Source: Pelecanus crispus (Eukaryota; Chordata; Aves; Pelecaniformes; Pelecanidae). From it: 64,000 bases of DNA. The position numbers and the translations under genes are program-made. Positions 10,901-23,001 of this stretch are shown one piece after another. The DNA is taken from positions 12,607,862 to 12,671,861 of the forward strand of contig NC_134675.1 in assembly GCF_030463565.1 (NCBI RefSeq). The letters are read 5' to 3'. How positions within the stretch are numbered: position 1 is the first letter of the stretch; every line of letters begins with the position of its first letter. The notes below the pieces were generated by a model. It did no database searches. It saw only the letters and a program-made list of their open reading frames with translations, and was not told the origin of the DNA.

Positions 10901-11940
10901 TCCATCTTCTGCTGCACTCTGGGGACGGTTGGACAACATCCAGCGATCCAGGCAGATCTGCTGAGCTATCACCTGCCCTCAGCTTTCCCTGAAATCCCCA
11001 GATGTGGGGGTTCACATTATTCTGAAGTTTTTCTGTAGATGATTTGATGCCACTCGGGTATAGTTTAGTGGCATGGGACAGACTGTCTGGCAGTAGGTAG
11101 AGCAGAAATTGCAAATGAAAAAGCACAATGTCTTCATATCCAGGTGGGACGTACGTAACACTGCCATCATTGACAGTACAAAGTGGGGCAATATTTGCTA
11201 AGTATCTGGGGCTGATTAACCTGAACTGTGAGTTCCCCTCAACAGCTTCTGAAATTCAGGATGTGATTTAAAAACTGCAGCATGACTCCAGACACATTGT
11301 GAGCTCCACTAGCAAGACTTGTGTTTTCCTGTGTTTATGGAACAAAACTAGGACCCTTCATCTTTAATATTGCTCCTCTCTCTGCCCTTTACACAGACAC
11401 ACACACTCGCCCATGTATATAGCTGGTATAAAATAGACCTAGGACAAGTCACCACTGGCTGTGCTATTATAATTTCCATTCACAAGGAGACTAGAATTAA
11501 CTGTCCTGTTGATTTCCTTGTCTACGTGGAAAAATTAACCAGCATGATTACAATAATAACTTAGAGTTATCTTGGTCCTCAGGTGGACACTGTTCCAATT
11601 TTATTTGGAAATAATTACTTCAAAAGCAAAGTAATTTTTCCAGAACAGTGTCTTACTCTGAAAGAGCATATCCATACAGCTTCCACTGCAGCAGCAGTGA
11701 CAGTGATATGCTTTGCATAAGCAAAGCCCAAGAGAGAGAACACATTACATATGTCTCCTCCATAACATGCTGCAGTAAACATGAGACTAAAAGGGCTGAA
11801 TAAGAAATATCTTAGAAGTTGGATGGAGCCGCACACAGAAAGTGGACAGTCACGCCAGGTTCAGAGCCACAGTCACAATTTGGCTCTACACAGACTTATA
11901 TCATCTGTAATAATGACACTCCACTTTGTCCCAGCTTTAA
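7991..11940. other. Intergenic DNA, no gene recognised
   Basis: Mostly AT-rich unique-looking sequence with an uninterrupted A23 run at 8304-8326. No coding motif, RNA gene or transposon was recognised. Confidence 0.5.
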
Positions 11941-11967
11941 TCCTTTGCTGGATGCGGGGGGGGGGGG

Positions 11968-12003
<36 letters not shown>
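11968..12003 (+). repeat. (AAC)12 microsatellite inside a CR1
   Basis: Twelve perfect AAC units follow a G12 run. At the same point the twin CR1 (about 60152-60166) reads GGGGGGAACACTGCCACAAAGG, so the array grew from the GGGGAAC in the element. Confidence 0.97.
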
Positions 12004-12004
<1 letters not shown>

Positions 12005-12057
12005 TTGGCACTGAGGACAAGGAAAAGGCTGAGGTACTTAATGCCTTCTTTGTCTCT

Positions 12058-13650
12058 GTGTTTAATAGCCAGAAGAGTCATCCCCAGGGTACTCAGCCCT
12101 CTGAGCTGGAAGACAGGGACGGGGAGCAGAATGGAGCCCTCATAGTCCAGGAGGAAGCAGTTAACGACATGCTATGCCACCTGGATGCTCACAAGTCTAT
12201 GGGGCCGGATGGGATCCACCCAAGAGTACTGAGGGAGCTGGCAGAGGAGCTTGCCAAGCCCCTTTCCATCATCTGTCAGCAGTCCTGGTTAACAGGGGAG
12301 GTCCATGATGACTGGAGGCTTGCCAATGTGACGCCCATCTACAAGAAGGGCCGGAAGGAGGACCCGGGGAACTACAGGCCTGTCAGCCTGACCTCAGTGC
12401 CAGGGAAGATTATGGAGTGGTTCATATTGAGTGTGCTCAACAGGCAAGTGTAGATCAGCCAGGGGATTGTGCCCAGCCAGCATGGGTTCATGAAAGGCAG
12501 GTCCTGCTTGACCAACCTGATCTCCTTCTATGACCTGGTGACCCGCCTGGTGGATGAAGGAAACGCTGTGGATGTCATCTACCTGGACTTTAGCAAAGCC
12601 TTTGACACCGTCTCCCACAGCATTCTCCTAGGGAAGCTGGCAGCTCATGGCTTGGAGGAGCGTACTCTTCGCTGGGTAAAAAAGTGGCAGGGTGGTCAAG
12701 CCCAGAGAGTTGTGGTAAATGGAGTTAAGTCCAGTTGGTGACCAGTCACGAGCGGTGTTCCCCAGGGCTCTGTTTTGGGGCCAGCCTTGTTTAATATCTT
12801 TATCAATGATCTGGATGAGGGGATCGAGTGCACCCTCACTAAGTTTGCAGACGACACCAAACTGGGTGGGAGTGTCGATCTGTTTGAGGGTAGGATGGCC
12901 CTGCAGAGGGATCTGGACAGGCTGGATCGATGGGCCAAGGCCAACTGTATGAGGTTCAACAAGGCCAAGTGCCAGGTCCTGCACTTGGGTCACAACAACC
13001 CCATGCAACGCTACAGGCTTGGGGAAGAGTGGCTGGAAAGCTGCCTGGCCGAAAAGGACCTGGGGGTATTGGTAGACAGCCGGCTGAACATGAGCCAGCA
13101 GTGTGCCCAGGTGGCCAAGAAGGCCAACAGCATCCTGGCTTGTATCAGGAATAGTGTGGCCAGCAGGAGCAGGGAGGTGATTGTCCCTCTGTACTCGGTG
13201 CTGGTGAGGCCACACCTGGAATACTGTGTCGTCCAGTTTTGGGCCCCTCAGTACAAGAAGGACATTGAGGTGCTGGAGCATGTCCAGAGAAGGGCAACGA
13301 AGCTGGTGAAGGGTCTGGAGCACAGGCCTTATGAGGAGCGGCTGAGGGAACTGGGATTGTTTAGCCTGGAGAAGAGGAGGCTGAGGGGAGACCTTATCGC
13401 TCTCTACAACTACCTGAGAGGAGGTTGTAGTGAGGTGGGTGTTGGTCTCTTCTCCCAAGTAGTTAGCGATAGGACAAGAGGAAATGGCCTCAAGTTGCAC
13501 CAGGGGAGGTTTAGATTGGATATTAGGAAAAATTTATTCACGGAAAGGGTAGTCAAGCATTGGAACAGGCTGCCCAGAGAGGTGGTGGAGTCCCCATCCC
13601 TGGAAGTGTTCAAAAAACAGGTAGACGTGGCACTTTGGGACATGGTTTAG
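12058..13650 (+). pseudogene. CR1 ORF2 reverse transcriptase with two in-frame stops
   Basis: Reverse-transcriptase motifs appear in order: [61 protein letters not shown] and FADDTKLGG. The C-terminal region ends at TAG 13648-13650. TAG at 12451-12453 and TGA at 12739-12741 break the frame, and both also occur at the equivalent positions in the 60 kb copy. The catalytic FADD motif is intact. The endonuclease half is missing. Confidence 0.93.
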
Positions 13651-13960
13651 TCTAGTCTACTCTTAATTGGTTTAGTGTGGACTTGGTAATGTTAGGTTAA
13701 TGGTTGGACTGGATGATCTTAAAGGTCTTTTCCAACCTAAACGATTCTATGATTCTATGATTCTAATTTGGATCACCCACTACAAATGGGAAGAACAACA
13801 ACAAAAAAATTATTCTGGTCCAATACTTTTTTACTGCCTTTCCCAGCAAGGGAAAAAATAAGCTAAGAGCTGTGAATTCATCAGCAGGGATTACTCTCCA
13901 TTTATGTCTTTCATCCCATATTTTCATAGACTAACTGCAAGCCTTACTATTATGTAAAGT

Positions 13961-14291
13961 TCATAGAATCATAGAATCATTTAGGTTGGGAAACAACCCT
14001 TAAGATCATCAAGTCCAACCTTCAACCTAACACTGCCAAGTCCACCACTAAACCATGTCCCTAAGTGCCATGTCTACACATCTTTTAAGATACCTCCAGG
14101 GATGGGGACTCAACCACTTCCCTAGGCAGCCTGTTCCAATGCTTGACTACCCTTTCAGTGAAGAAAGTTTTCCTAATATCCAATCTAAACCTCCCCTGGC
14201 GCAGCTTGAAGCCATTTCCTCTAGTCCTATCGCGAACTACTTGGGAGAAGAGACCAACACCCACCTTGCTACAACCTCCTTTCAGGTAGTT
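13961..14291 (-). mobile_element. CR1 LINE 3' fragment
   Basis: Minus-strand CR1 3' end (terminus at 13961) with about 330 bp of ORF2 end and 3' UTR. Here the tail passes directly from CATGGTTTAGTGG to the terminal segment, with no linker, a third tail form in this window. It is truncated at its 5' side shortly before the solo LTR at 14332. Confidence 0.92.
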
Positions 14292-14331
14292 CCCCAGATG
14301 CAATGGGGTTTCCCCAGAATACAAAAGTGGG

Positions 14332-15461
14332 TGTATTGGGTTTGCATGGCAAGGTTTTGGTAGCGGGGGTGGGGGGGGGCTGCAGGGGTGGTTTCTGTGA
14401 GAAGATGCTAGAAGCTTTCCCTGTGTCTGATAGACCCAATGCCAGTTGGCTCCAAGATGGACCCACCGCTGGCCAAGACTGAGCCAATCAGAAACAATGG
14501 TAGCGCCTGTGTGATAACATATTTAAGAAGGGGGAAAATTTGCTGTGCAACACCAGCAACTGCAGCCGGAGAGAGGAGTGAGAACATGTGAGAAACAACT
14601 ATTCAGACACCAAGGTCACTGAAGAAGGAGGGGGAGGAGGTGCTCCAGGCGCCAGAGCAGAGATTCCCCTGCAGCCCGTGGTGAAGACCATGGTGAGGCA
14701 GGCTGTCCCCCTGCAGCCCAGGGAGGTTAACGGTGGAGCAGATATCCACCTGCAGCCCATGGAGGACCCCACGCCAGAGCAGGTGGATGTGCCCAAAGGA
14801 GGCTGTGACCCCATGGAGAGCCCACGCTGGAATAGGCTCCTGGCAGGACCTGTGGACCCATGGAGAGAGAGGAGCCCACACTGGAGCAGGTTTGCTGGCA
14901 GGACTTGTGACCCTGTGAAGGACTGCACCCCATGGTAAGGACCCACACTGGAGCAGTCTGTGAAGAACTGTAGCCCATGGGAAGGACACACGTTGGAGAA
15001 GTTTGTGGAGGACTGTGTCCCGTGGGAGGGACCCCACGCTGGAGCAGGGGAAGAGTGTGAGGAGTCCTTCCCTTGAGGAGGAAGGAGCAGCAGAGACAAC
15101 ATGTGATGAACTGACTGCAACCCCCATTCCCCATCCCCCTGAGCCGCTCAGGGGGAGGAGGTAGAGAAAATTGGGAATGAAGTTGAGCACAGGAAGAAGG
15201 GAGGGGTGGGGGGAAGGTGTTTTAAGATTTGGCTTTTATTTCTCATTACCCTACTCTGATTTGACAGGTAATAAAATTAAACTGATTTTCCCCAAGTTGA
15301 GTCTGTTTTGCCCATGATGGTAATTGGTGAGTGATGTCCCTGTCCTTATCTTGACCCACAAGCCTTTCATTATATTTTCTCTCCCCTGTCCAGCTGAGTA
15401 GGGGGAGTGATAGAGCAGCTTTGGTAGGCACCTGGCGTTCAGCCAGGGTCAATCTGCCACA
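14332..15461 (+). mobile_element. Solo LTR of an avian ERV (1130 bp) with target-site duplication
   Basis: It starts TGTATTGGGTTTGCATGG and ends CTGCCACA, flanked by GTGGG on both sides (14327-14331 and 15462-15466). It has a CCAAT box (14484-14488), a TATA-like CATATTTAAG (about 14519-14527) and AATAAA (15270-15275). The wide gap between TATA and poly(A) signal implies an unusually long R region. That region contains imperfect 45-bp tandem repeats at about 14910-15050. I recognise the ends as a common avian LTR type but cannot give the family name safely. Confidence 0.88.
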
Positions 15462-18400
15462 GTGGGCAACCCTTTAGAATTACTTAATTTAAATTAGAAT
15501 GAAACATATATGTATAACTGCTTCAAACATACTGGGGGGTGAAAGCAGGGAGTAAAAATGCTGCTATCAACAAGATCTAAACTTTAAAGTGAGAAAATAT
15601 ACTCTTAGGTACGTTTAGTAGAAGTTGTTTGTGGATACCATCCATTAAATTATTCATTTGCTGCAAAAGTCTAAGATATGTACTCTGTATAAATACTACC
15701 CTTAACAGACCAAAATAAGTCAATAGCAACAGTCAAATTGTCTCATATTCAAACACTCAGCTACAAATCTTCATAGAAACATTCATTTTCCAAGCTCCTG
15801 AGGGTAAAAGCCTCTCTAAGATTATTTTGCAATATATATAAATTACAGTTCTCTAAAGACTCTCTTCCATATAATTCCAAGATCAAGTCTCTTTTTTATT
15901 TCAGTGGTATAAGATATCATAGATCAAATTCATCCATTGGATGAACTTGACTGTAGATAGAATATTTGCAGACACCAAAGAAGTAGATACGAAAAGGCTA
16001 AGGTTAAAAATAAATCAGGTACTAAAGATCATCTTAGACCTTCTCATCAAGATAAGATTTTTTCCTAATTTCATTAGTAAATTAGTCATCCTCCTCTTTA
16101 TATTGTGCAGTGGTTATTAAACCTGCTCTGATGCTGTGTTTATATTTCTTTGAAGTAATAAAGTTTAGATTTCTTTGATTTCTATTCTTAGGTGATCAAC
16201 TCATCATTCCTCCCTTTGTCTACAGTAGTGCTCCTGTGCATTTTAGGGTTTATTAGATTTCATTGTTAAATATGTGGGTACATATAGAGTCATTTACTGT
16301 TTCAAAGCACCTTCTTCAATTTGAACATCATCTTTGCACAAAAATCCTTATCTGCACATACCTGTAGGAGAAAACAGAATATTTTATTCACAACAGTTGT
16401 TGAGTCTGTGCTGTCTTGACAGGATCATAAGAAAAACACTGACAAAACCCTTTCTTGCACGGAACTGGCACCAAGGATTTGTAAAATAACTCTGTGCAAT
16501 AGATAACCAAGTCCTGCTTAAACATTGACAAAGCAATCTGTCACCAGGGAAATGTCCACATCTTTAATGTGCAAATAGCAGGGTCAGTGCCTTACCAGTA
16601 TTACATTAATCAAGGGCTGTGCAAAGAGAAGTGTTTTAAGAGATTAGCCAAGTTTTGGAGAAGCTAGCCAGCCCCATAGCTAGCCAGCTGCCAGCACTGC
16701 CCTTTTCCCAGATACCGGCAGCACTCCTGCTTTCTCCAACACGACCATGTTCACAGTCTGCCAGGAGTGAGGGGATCAGCCTGATTTCATAACATAAACC
16801 ACCAGTCTGATGTCCTCTCCTCATGGGAGCAGGAAACACTTGACGTGGACAAAGCCCATAAACAGTCTATTTGTTGTTCATAAAATACTTGTCACACATG
16901 TTAATCATTATAATCTTTTGCAGTCAGAAATGAACTGCAAGGCAGAAATGAAGTGCACTGTCAGAATGTCTTTGTGGATCATGAAGTTCTCTGTAATACT
17001 GCATACAGAGATTTGATATTCAGGAGAAACTTCATAGTTTAATCTGTCAGTTTTTACCACTATGGTATGTGCAGCATCCTTTTTGTTGTTGTTGTTGTTC
17101 CTAGAATTGGCCTGGTTTCTCCTCAAATTCTATTGTTACAGTTGGAAATTCTTCATCAGAAGAGTTTTCTGAAAAAAAAAAAACCCTAAACCTACCACTA
17201 ACTACCTAGGCTGCAGTTAGTATTTCTTTATCACACAGATTGCATATCCACAGCAGCCTGTTCTGAATGTCTTTTCATTTAGGCTTTTGCACTGTAATAT
17301 TTTCTTTTGTATTTCTTGTACTTATTAAAAAAAAAAAGAGAGAGATCCAAGGCTAACAAAATACAAACTGGTTAATAGAAAAAGCTGCACACTTGAATTT
17401 TTGTAGTCCTCAGAGCATGTGATGTGAAGTCTTGTGAAGCAGCAAAAGTGCTCCCAGATCTTGCTTCAGTGGCCATTTCAAGCAACTGATATCTGTTTTC
17501 CTTTTTTAAGTATAGCATGCTGCTATTCAGCTTGAACTACCTGGGGTCTAGAATTCAAAAAAAGCTAATAAAAAACTTTTCTAAACAGTTCTATTTTTGT
17601 ATCAAATCCAAAGCACTGCAAGTCAGAGCTGTTACTTCAAATGAACATTTTTCTATATCATTGAGACACAGGTGTGTTGTAACAAGCATAAGAAATCAAA
17701 AGGACCAGTGAATCAAATCAATCACCAGAAATCCTGATAGAGAGGGAGTGACAGACAGACCTAGAAAATTAAACTGCTATACCACTCCTGAAGAATTGCA
17801 ATTGTGATAAAAAACATCCTTGCAAATAACATAATTGAAAACTTCCAAGAGCTGAAATATCAAATACTAATGCAATTCCGCTAAATATCCCCCATATAAA
17901 TCCCATTTCGGTGACATTAAAGAGTCAGAAGACAGAGAATTACCATCCAGGGAGCTGAGCAGGAGAGGGGACAAAATAGAGATATGCCTGAAGAGACAAG
18001 GATCCAGCTAAGGGCCATAATTAGCAGCCCATTATGCTCTCCAGCCTGGTGAATTCACACATGGAAGTGAGTCAGCACAATAGCTGTTTATACTCCTATT
18101 TCTTTCTAAGAGCGGTAAATGAACGAGCCTTCTCCATATTGTGAATCTGTTGAGCTTAATGGAAGCCCTAGCCTGATTTTGAGTTAATTTGCTTGGAGCA
18201 AAGAAGTCTGAAGCCATAAACAGTATGAATATCAAAGGGGTCTAAGTGAAGCTTGTGTAATACAAGGGCTTGTTATGCAGGTAGCCAAAGGATTTTGCCT
18301 TTTTTAAATACTTCATTGCCGATTTGCAATCTGAACAGGTACCCTGGGCCAAAGGGGTGCAGGGGCATCCAGGTACAAACCCACCACTCCCCGCTGGCAC

Positions 18401-18962
18401 GGTGCTGCTCTGGGGGGAGATGGAGCCAGGTGCAAGTGGCTGCTTTTGCTTCGCTCCTTGAGAGAGCTGCAGCACCACAGATCTGCCTGCAGGAGAGGAA
18501 AAGGCAACGCAGTGACGTACACCCCCAGGCTACGTCCCACATACCCACTTTGTGAGCTGGGGATGGAGTGGAAGCATGGGAGCCACCTGCCTTTCGTTTG
18601 GTTTCTCAGCTGGAGGCCAGCAGAGAAATGGTCCCCATCAGATCTTTATTGCAAGGGGCCAGATTTGCATGGGAGCATCTACAGGCTGGTGAAAGCAATG
18701 GCCTTTGGGGCCTTGTGTGACAGCCTGGGCTCTGCGAAGTCTTTGTCTTGCAAACCAGACAGGTTCTTGCCTGCGTGAAGGAGGCCTCTGGAGCATGGCC
18801 CACAGCTGAGTACAGATACATTTGGTAACTATATTGATTGCAGTATTGTTGAGGTCGTAATTATGGGGTTGATGGAAGGTCACTGAGCAAATGCCATTTC
18901 TGATGGTGCCAGATTACACGCTAGTAGTACACCTTTCATCAGTCACTTCCATATTTAGTCCC
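15462..18962. other. Intergenic DNA, no gene recognised
   Basis: AT-rich sequence with short homopolymer runs. No coding exon or known repeat was recognised. Confidence 0.5.
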
Positions 18963-19110
18963 AGCCGGGTTAGCTCAGTTGGTTAGAACACGGCGCTAAT
19001 AACGCCAAGTTTGCAGGTTCAATCCCTGCTTACTGCAGGGGGGTTGGGCTCAATGATCTCTCAAGGTCCCTTCCAACCCAAAGCATTCTATGATTCTATG
19101 ATTCTATGAT
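18963..19110 (+). mobile_element. tRNA-Ile-headed, CR1-tailed SINE
   Basis: The first about 65 bases fold as a tRNA-Ile. A box TAGCTCAGTTGG is at 18971-18982. The anticodon stem GGCG/CGCC encloses the loop CTAATAA with anticodon AAT at 18998-19000. B box GGTTCAATCCC is at 19016-19026, within a perfect GCAGG/CCTGC T stem. Instead of the 3' acceptor strand the sequence switches into a CR1 3' UTR that closely matches 4747-4829 and ends in ATTCTATGATTCTATGATTC. The switch falls on CCCTGC, present in both parents. It keeps a type 2 pol III promoter and a CR1 recognition tail, the logic of a SINE mobilised by CR1. A tRNA-Ile/CR1 SINE (TguSINE1) is known from songbirds; identity with it is not tested. 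Confidence 0.93.
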
Positions 19111-22100
19111 ATTTCTCCCCTTGATGCTCCTTAACGCAGAGCGATATGCAAAGCACCATAGTCCTCCTTCACATCCCTTCTTACCCTGGCAGCCCATCTG
19201 CTGCGGGGCGTCTGCATCGCCAGGGGTGCTGAGCACCTGTCTCTGCCCAGCCTCATCTCATCCTTTCCCTGTACAGTCACCCCTGCCTGTACCCATCTGA
19301 ATGGTAGTGGAGAAAGCACACATGGCCCCAAGACCATGATTCACCAGCTTAGATCAACAGTGATATGGTGATGAGGTCAGCTGGCATTCATTTAAATATC
19401 ATACATGTGAATACTAACTTGCAAAGTTAGGAAGTTAAGTTGCAAACAACATCTGGCTGGGAGAGTAAGAGGGCTTTTCCGCTCTGTATTTCTGCACAGC
19501 ACCCAGCCCAGGGGGATCCTAGTCCAAGGCAAGTGGTCTGCTATGGTCAACCACCCCGACTGAAACACCATACTGACTGTGATTCAGTTCTCTCTTTGGT
19601 TCAGCTGTGATGAAAAAGCCAGCTTTTTGCAGAGGAAAAAAAAAATCTCATTGAGAGCAATACTAAAGCTATTGCTGTGGGCAGATCCCTCCATTGCAGC
19701 ATGTACATAGCTACCCAGAGCAGCTAAAGTGGAGGAGCCCACATCTGCTGCGTCTTTCTCTACAGCCTAGCTCCCTGTAATGCAAAAAGCAAGAAGATAC
19801 CAGGGTGCTTCTCAGATGGAGAACTTCAAGAGGAATTCACTGCTTGACAGCCTAAATCTGCCCAATCTCTCCCAGCAGCGCTCCTGCCCTCATCTCTTTG
19901 AGATGCTGAGACTCTGTATAGAATAAGTGGTGACTGTGAAACCCTGACAAAGTAGAGGGAACAAATGGGATATTTCTATTTCTGGAATTGCCCATTAGAG
20001 AAGCTATTCTGTGGTACACAGCATGCCAGCGTGCTTTAAAAAATAAATAGGAACAAGAATATTAGCAGAGGAAGCATATGTGGCCCCAAGACCATGACTC
20101 ATCAGGTTAAATCAACCAACTGAGGTCAGTGCTTCTATTTATCAGCTTTTAGTTGCAAATATGGCGATGGGGACAGTGATTCTATTACTTAAATTTTACA
20201 TGCTGTGTAAAATACGGCAGTGATTAATGTCTGTAACTAAGGCAGCTAGCTAGCTAGATGTGCTGCTTTTAGAATTTGGAAGCTATTTCAAGGTCAAGAG
20301 GTTTAGTTTTCTTCCTTAAGTGGGTTTTCAGCTGGTAAAGTGGGATTCCTACAGATTTCAGGGTCTGTATTTATAGTCAATAAAGGTATTTTGTGCTCTC
20401 ATCAGCATCCAAAAACAGAGTTCAAGTGCAGCTTGATGAGAAAAGTCCCACTAATTGCACTTCCACAGTCACACATCCTTCATGCATTGAGGGACCATGA
20501 AAGCATTGACCATAAGCTGATGCCAAACATGAAGCTATTTTGACAAATACAGAAAACATTTCTATAATGTGGTGTTGATTTTTATTTTGGTGTTCCAAAT
20601 TTTGGATACAAAGCATCCTCCTCTTTAGCTAGTCTGTACCCTGGTCTTTTATACCATCAGTGTGCGGGGAGCTGGATTAGATGGTGCAGGTGGGGGGCCC
20701 TGACCCTGGGTTTGCTCATGGGCTGCTGCATCAGGACACATCGAAGCTCAGGCTCAAGCAGATGGTGGGAAACCATCTCTGAGGAAGGTCCACTTCTGTT
20801 GCCAGGACAATGCATGCAGAACATTACAATAGGTGCAAATAATCTTACATCCCTGCTGTCTTATATGTTAGTTGTTACCATTTTATCATCATTTTCACTT
20901 ACTGTGAAATTATTCCATTCTGGTTTTTACTGTCAATTAAAAAAAAAAAAATCAGAGGTAGTGCTGATGGGAGGACAGTATTCCTTGCTGTCAAACACCC
21001 AGAAGCCCATAGATATGCCCAGGTACAATGTATTAGTACAAGAGGAGAGGTACCCTTCTCTCCTCTCTTTCACAAGGAAAGCATGGGACAATGACAGGGC
21101 AAGCCCAGAGCAGAATAATAACTGCATTATCTCCAGTTATCTCCATTTCCCAGCAGAGGTAAGTTAAAACCAAGCAACTCACTGCCCTGATTCACATCCC
21201 ACTGCTGTAGAGGTAAACAGGGACTCAGCAGGTTTGATAAGAGAAAGCCAAACTCTGCTCAAACAGGGGAGCTCACTCCAGAGGCTGATATGGCAGGCAG
21301 AGCCCAGATCGAGTGCTACGGCACAATCCCATCTCTGTTGGTCAAAACTGAGAGAAGTAACACAGGGAAGTTCCAACCCAACAGCTGTACTACAACATAA
21401 CAGCTGGAGCCAGCTGGTCCTCCTCACCCAGGGCAGTGCAACTGGGGAAAATACCGATGGAGAGACCACAGGCATTCGGTGGGCAAACCCATAAGAAGGA
21501 CAGCATAAGCAAAGGGTGCAAGGCTCGGCCAGGCATGCCAAGGGTTTACCAACTGCCACCCCCAGCAAGGGGAAGGCTGAGGGGTCTGTTAGCATGTTAG
21601 CCAACTCCTCCAGGCATTTGGGATGGGGCTCGCCACCTCCCATCTCTCCCTTCCCAGTCTCCTCCTTCGTGCCTGACTCCTGCAAGCAGACACACTTGGG
21701 AGATGAATCCCCATCCTTCCACACTGCTCAGCCTCGCACATCCACGGCTGGCTGTCTGCCTGCAGCCTCTTAACAGTCAGACCCAGTCACCAGAACATGT
21801 AAAATTTCCTATAGGAACCCTGTAGGCCCATGGTAATTACAAACTGCGGTGCTGGTTGGGGCTGTGCTGTAATTACCAGCAGCAAAGATAAAATCTCTGA
21901 GCAGGCTCTCAAACTATTTAGATTACAACTCTGCTCAGCTTAGCAGCGCTCTCCGCAGCAGCATCCGTCTTTCAGCAATGTCAGCTGGTCACTGTGCAGG
22001 GTTTCACACAGTTTTACCTGCTCCCCAGTTCTTCAAGTTTTTTGTTTGTTTTTTAAGGCCAACTTCTGGATGAGATATTTTGGTAAGATTTTCTGCCCTA

Positions 22101-23001
22101 AAGCCCTCACTAGACACCACTTCCAAGGTTCATACTCATGAATTTCATTATTTCCAATGGAAACTGAGTGTATCCTGGGTCCCTGGAGCATCAAGGGGAG
22201 GTGATTTACCTGCTAATGTCAGTCTGATAATTTTGTGCTTAGGTTTGGAGGCACCCTCTATGGCTGTTTCCTCACTAAGTGCTTGGTGTCTTGAATTTTT
22301 CACAGCTAAGACATCTATGACTAAGGCATCCAGAAAGATTATTCTTTTTAAATACAGGTTAGCTACTCTTTGATTTGATTTGTGTGGGTGTTATTTCACT
22401 CAGTGCTTCGGCGTCTTGTGACCCACTTACAGGCCGAAACAGGCTCCGGTGAACTTTCATGCCTTTATATTCAGGTTGCTCTTAACTTACCAAAAAAAAA
22501 CCCAAAACCTCTGGGGCAACTCTATCCTTAAGTTTTAAATCAGAAATGGCTATTCTGTATAAGTGATTGAAAAAATGTTATAGCAGTTCATTTCATGAGT
22601 CTCATGAGCTATGAGGGCCAAGTGGGGTCTCAACAGGGCTCAGGGTGCTGGGCTTACCTAGAAGGATAAGAAGTGCCAGGGACCGTTGTGAGCTTTCCTT
22701 AGTCCTTGTGAAAGCTTCTGTCCCGCAGCCAAGAGGTCTGTGGACCTGGGACATCTCCTGATTTACATGTGGCAGCTGAGATGAAGCTGCTGCCGAGGCT
22801 CAGGTGCTCCTCACCCACCTCCAAATCCTTCCCCAAGCAGAAAGGGGACACAGGGAGACCTTCCAAGATCCCTTTGGAAGAAGTTTAAAAAAAAATCAAA
22901 AGAAGAACTACTTCAACCCCAAAACAACATTGTCCTTGTGGGGAGCTCTGTTGGTGCCTGGCAGTTTATTTTACTGGTATAATTGTGCAAAGAGAACATG
23001 T
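19111..23001. other. Intergenic DNA, no gene recognised
   Basis: No coding exon was recognised. It includes one diverged local duplication (listed separately) and A-rich runs. Confidence 0.5.
19310..20190 (+). repeat. Pair of diverged direct repeats about 760 bp apart
   Basis: ATGGCCCCAAGACCATGATT at 19321-19340 matches GTGGCCCCAAGACCATGACT at 20080-20099. Similarity continues (CACCAG..TTAGATCAAC against CATCAGGTTAAATCAAC), and a further match, ATATGGTGATGAGG against ATATGGCGATGGGG, lies downstream. It is an old local duplication or two copies of an unrecognised repeat. Confidence 0.6.

Larger units (their letters stand above)
11941..13766 (+). mobile_element. CR1 LINE copy, 5' truncated, twin of the copy at 59680-62038
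   Basis: Homology to the 60 kb copy begins at TCCTTTGCTGGATGC. The element ends in the CR1 terminus ACGATTCTATGATTCTATG near 13766. From about 12420 to 13320 it is almost identical to 60578-61478. Its 3' UTR has a short tail form: after the ORF2 stop it goes through CTTAATTGGTTTAGTG straight into tail B, without tail A and most of the linker. Confidence 0.95.

Noticed and set aside
12628..13500. 290-residue minus-strand frame
   Set aside because: It is the antisense shadow of the CR1 reverse transcriptase. The same antisense frame appears at 60786-61439.
18963..19035. A functional tRNA-Ile gene
   Set aside because: The 3' acceptor strand is missing and replaced by a CR1 tail, and there is no T-run terminator. 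It is a SINE head.
21179..21724. 181-residue minus-strand frame as a gene
   Set aside because: No domain, no splice context and no repeat or family resemblance; plausible by chance.
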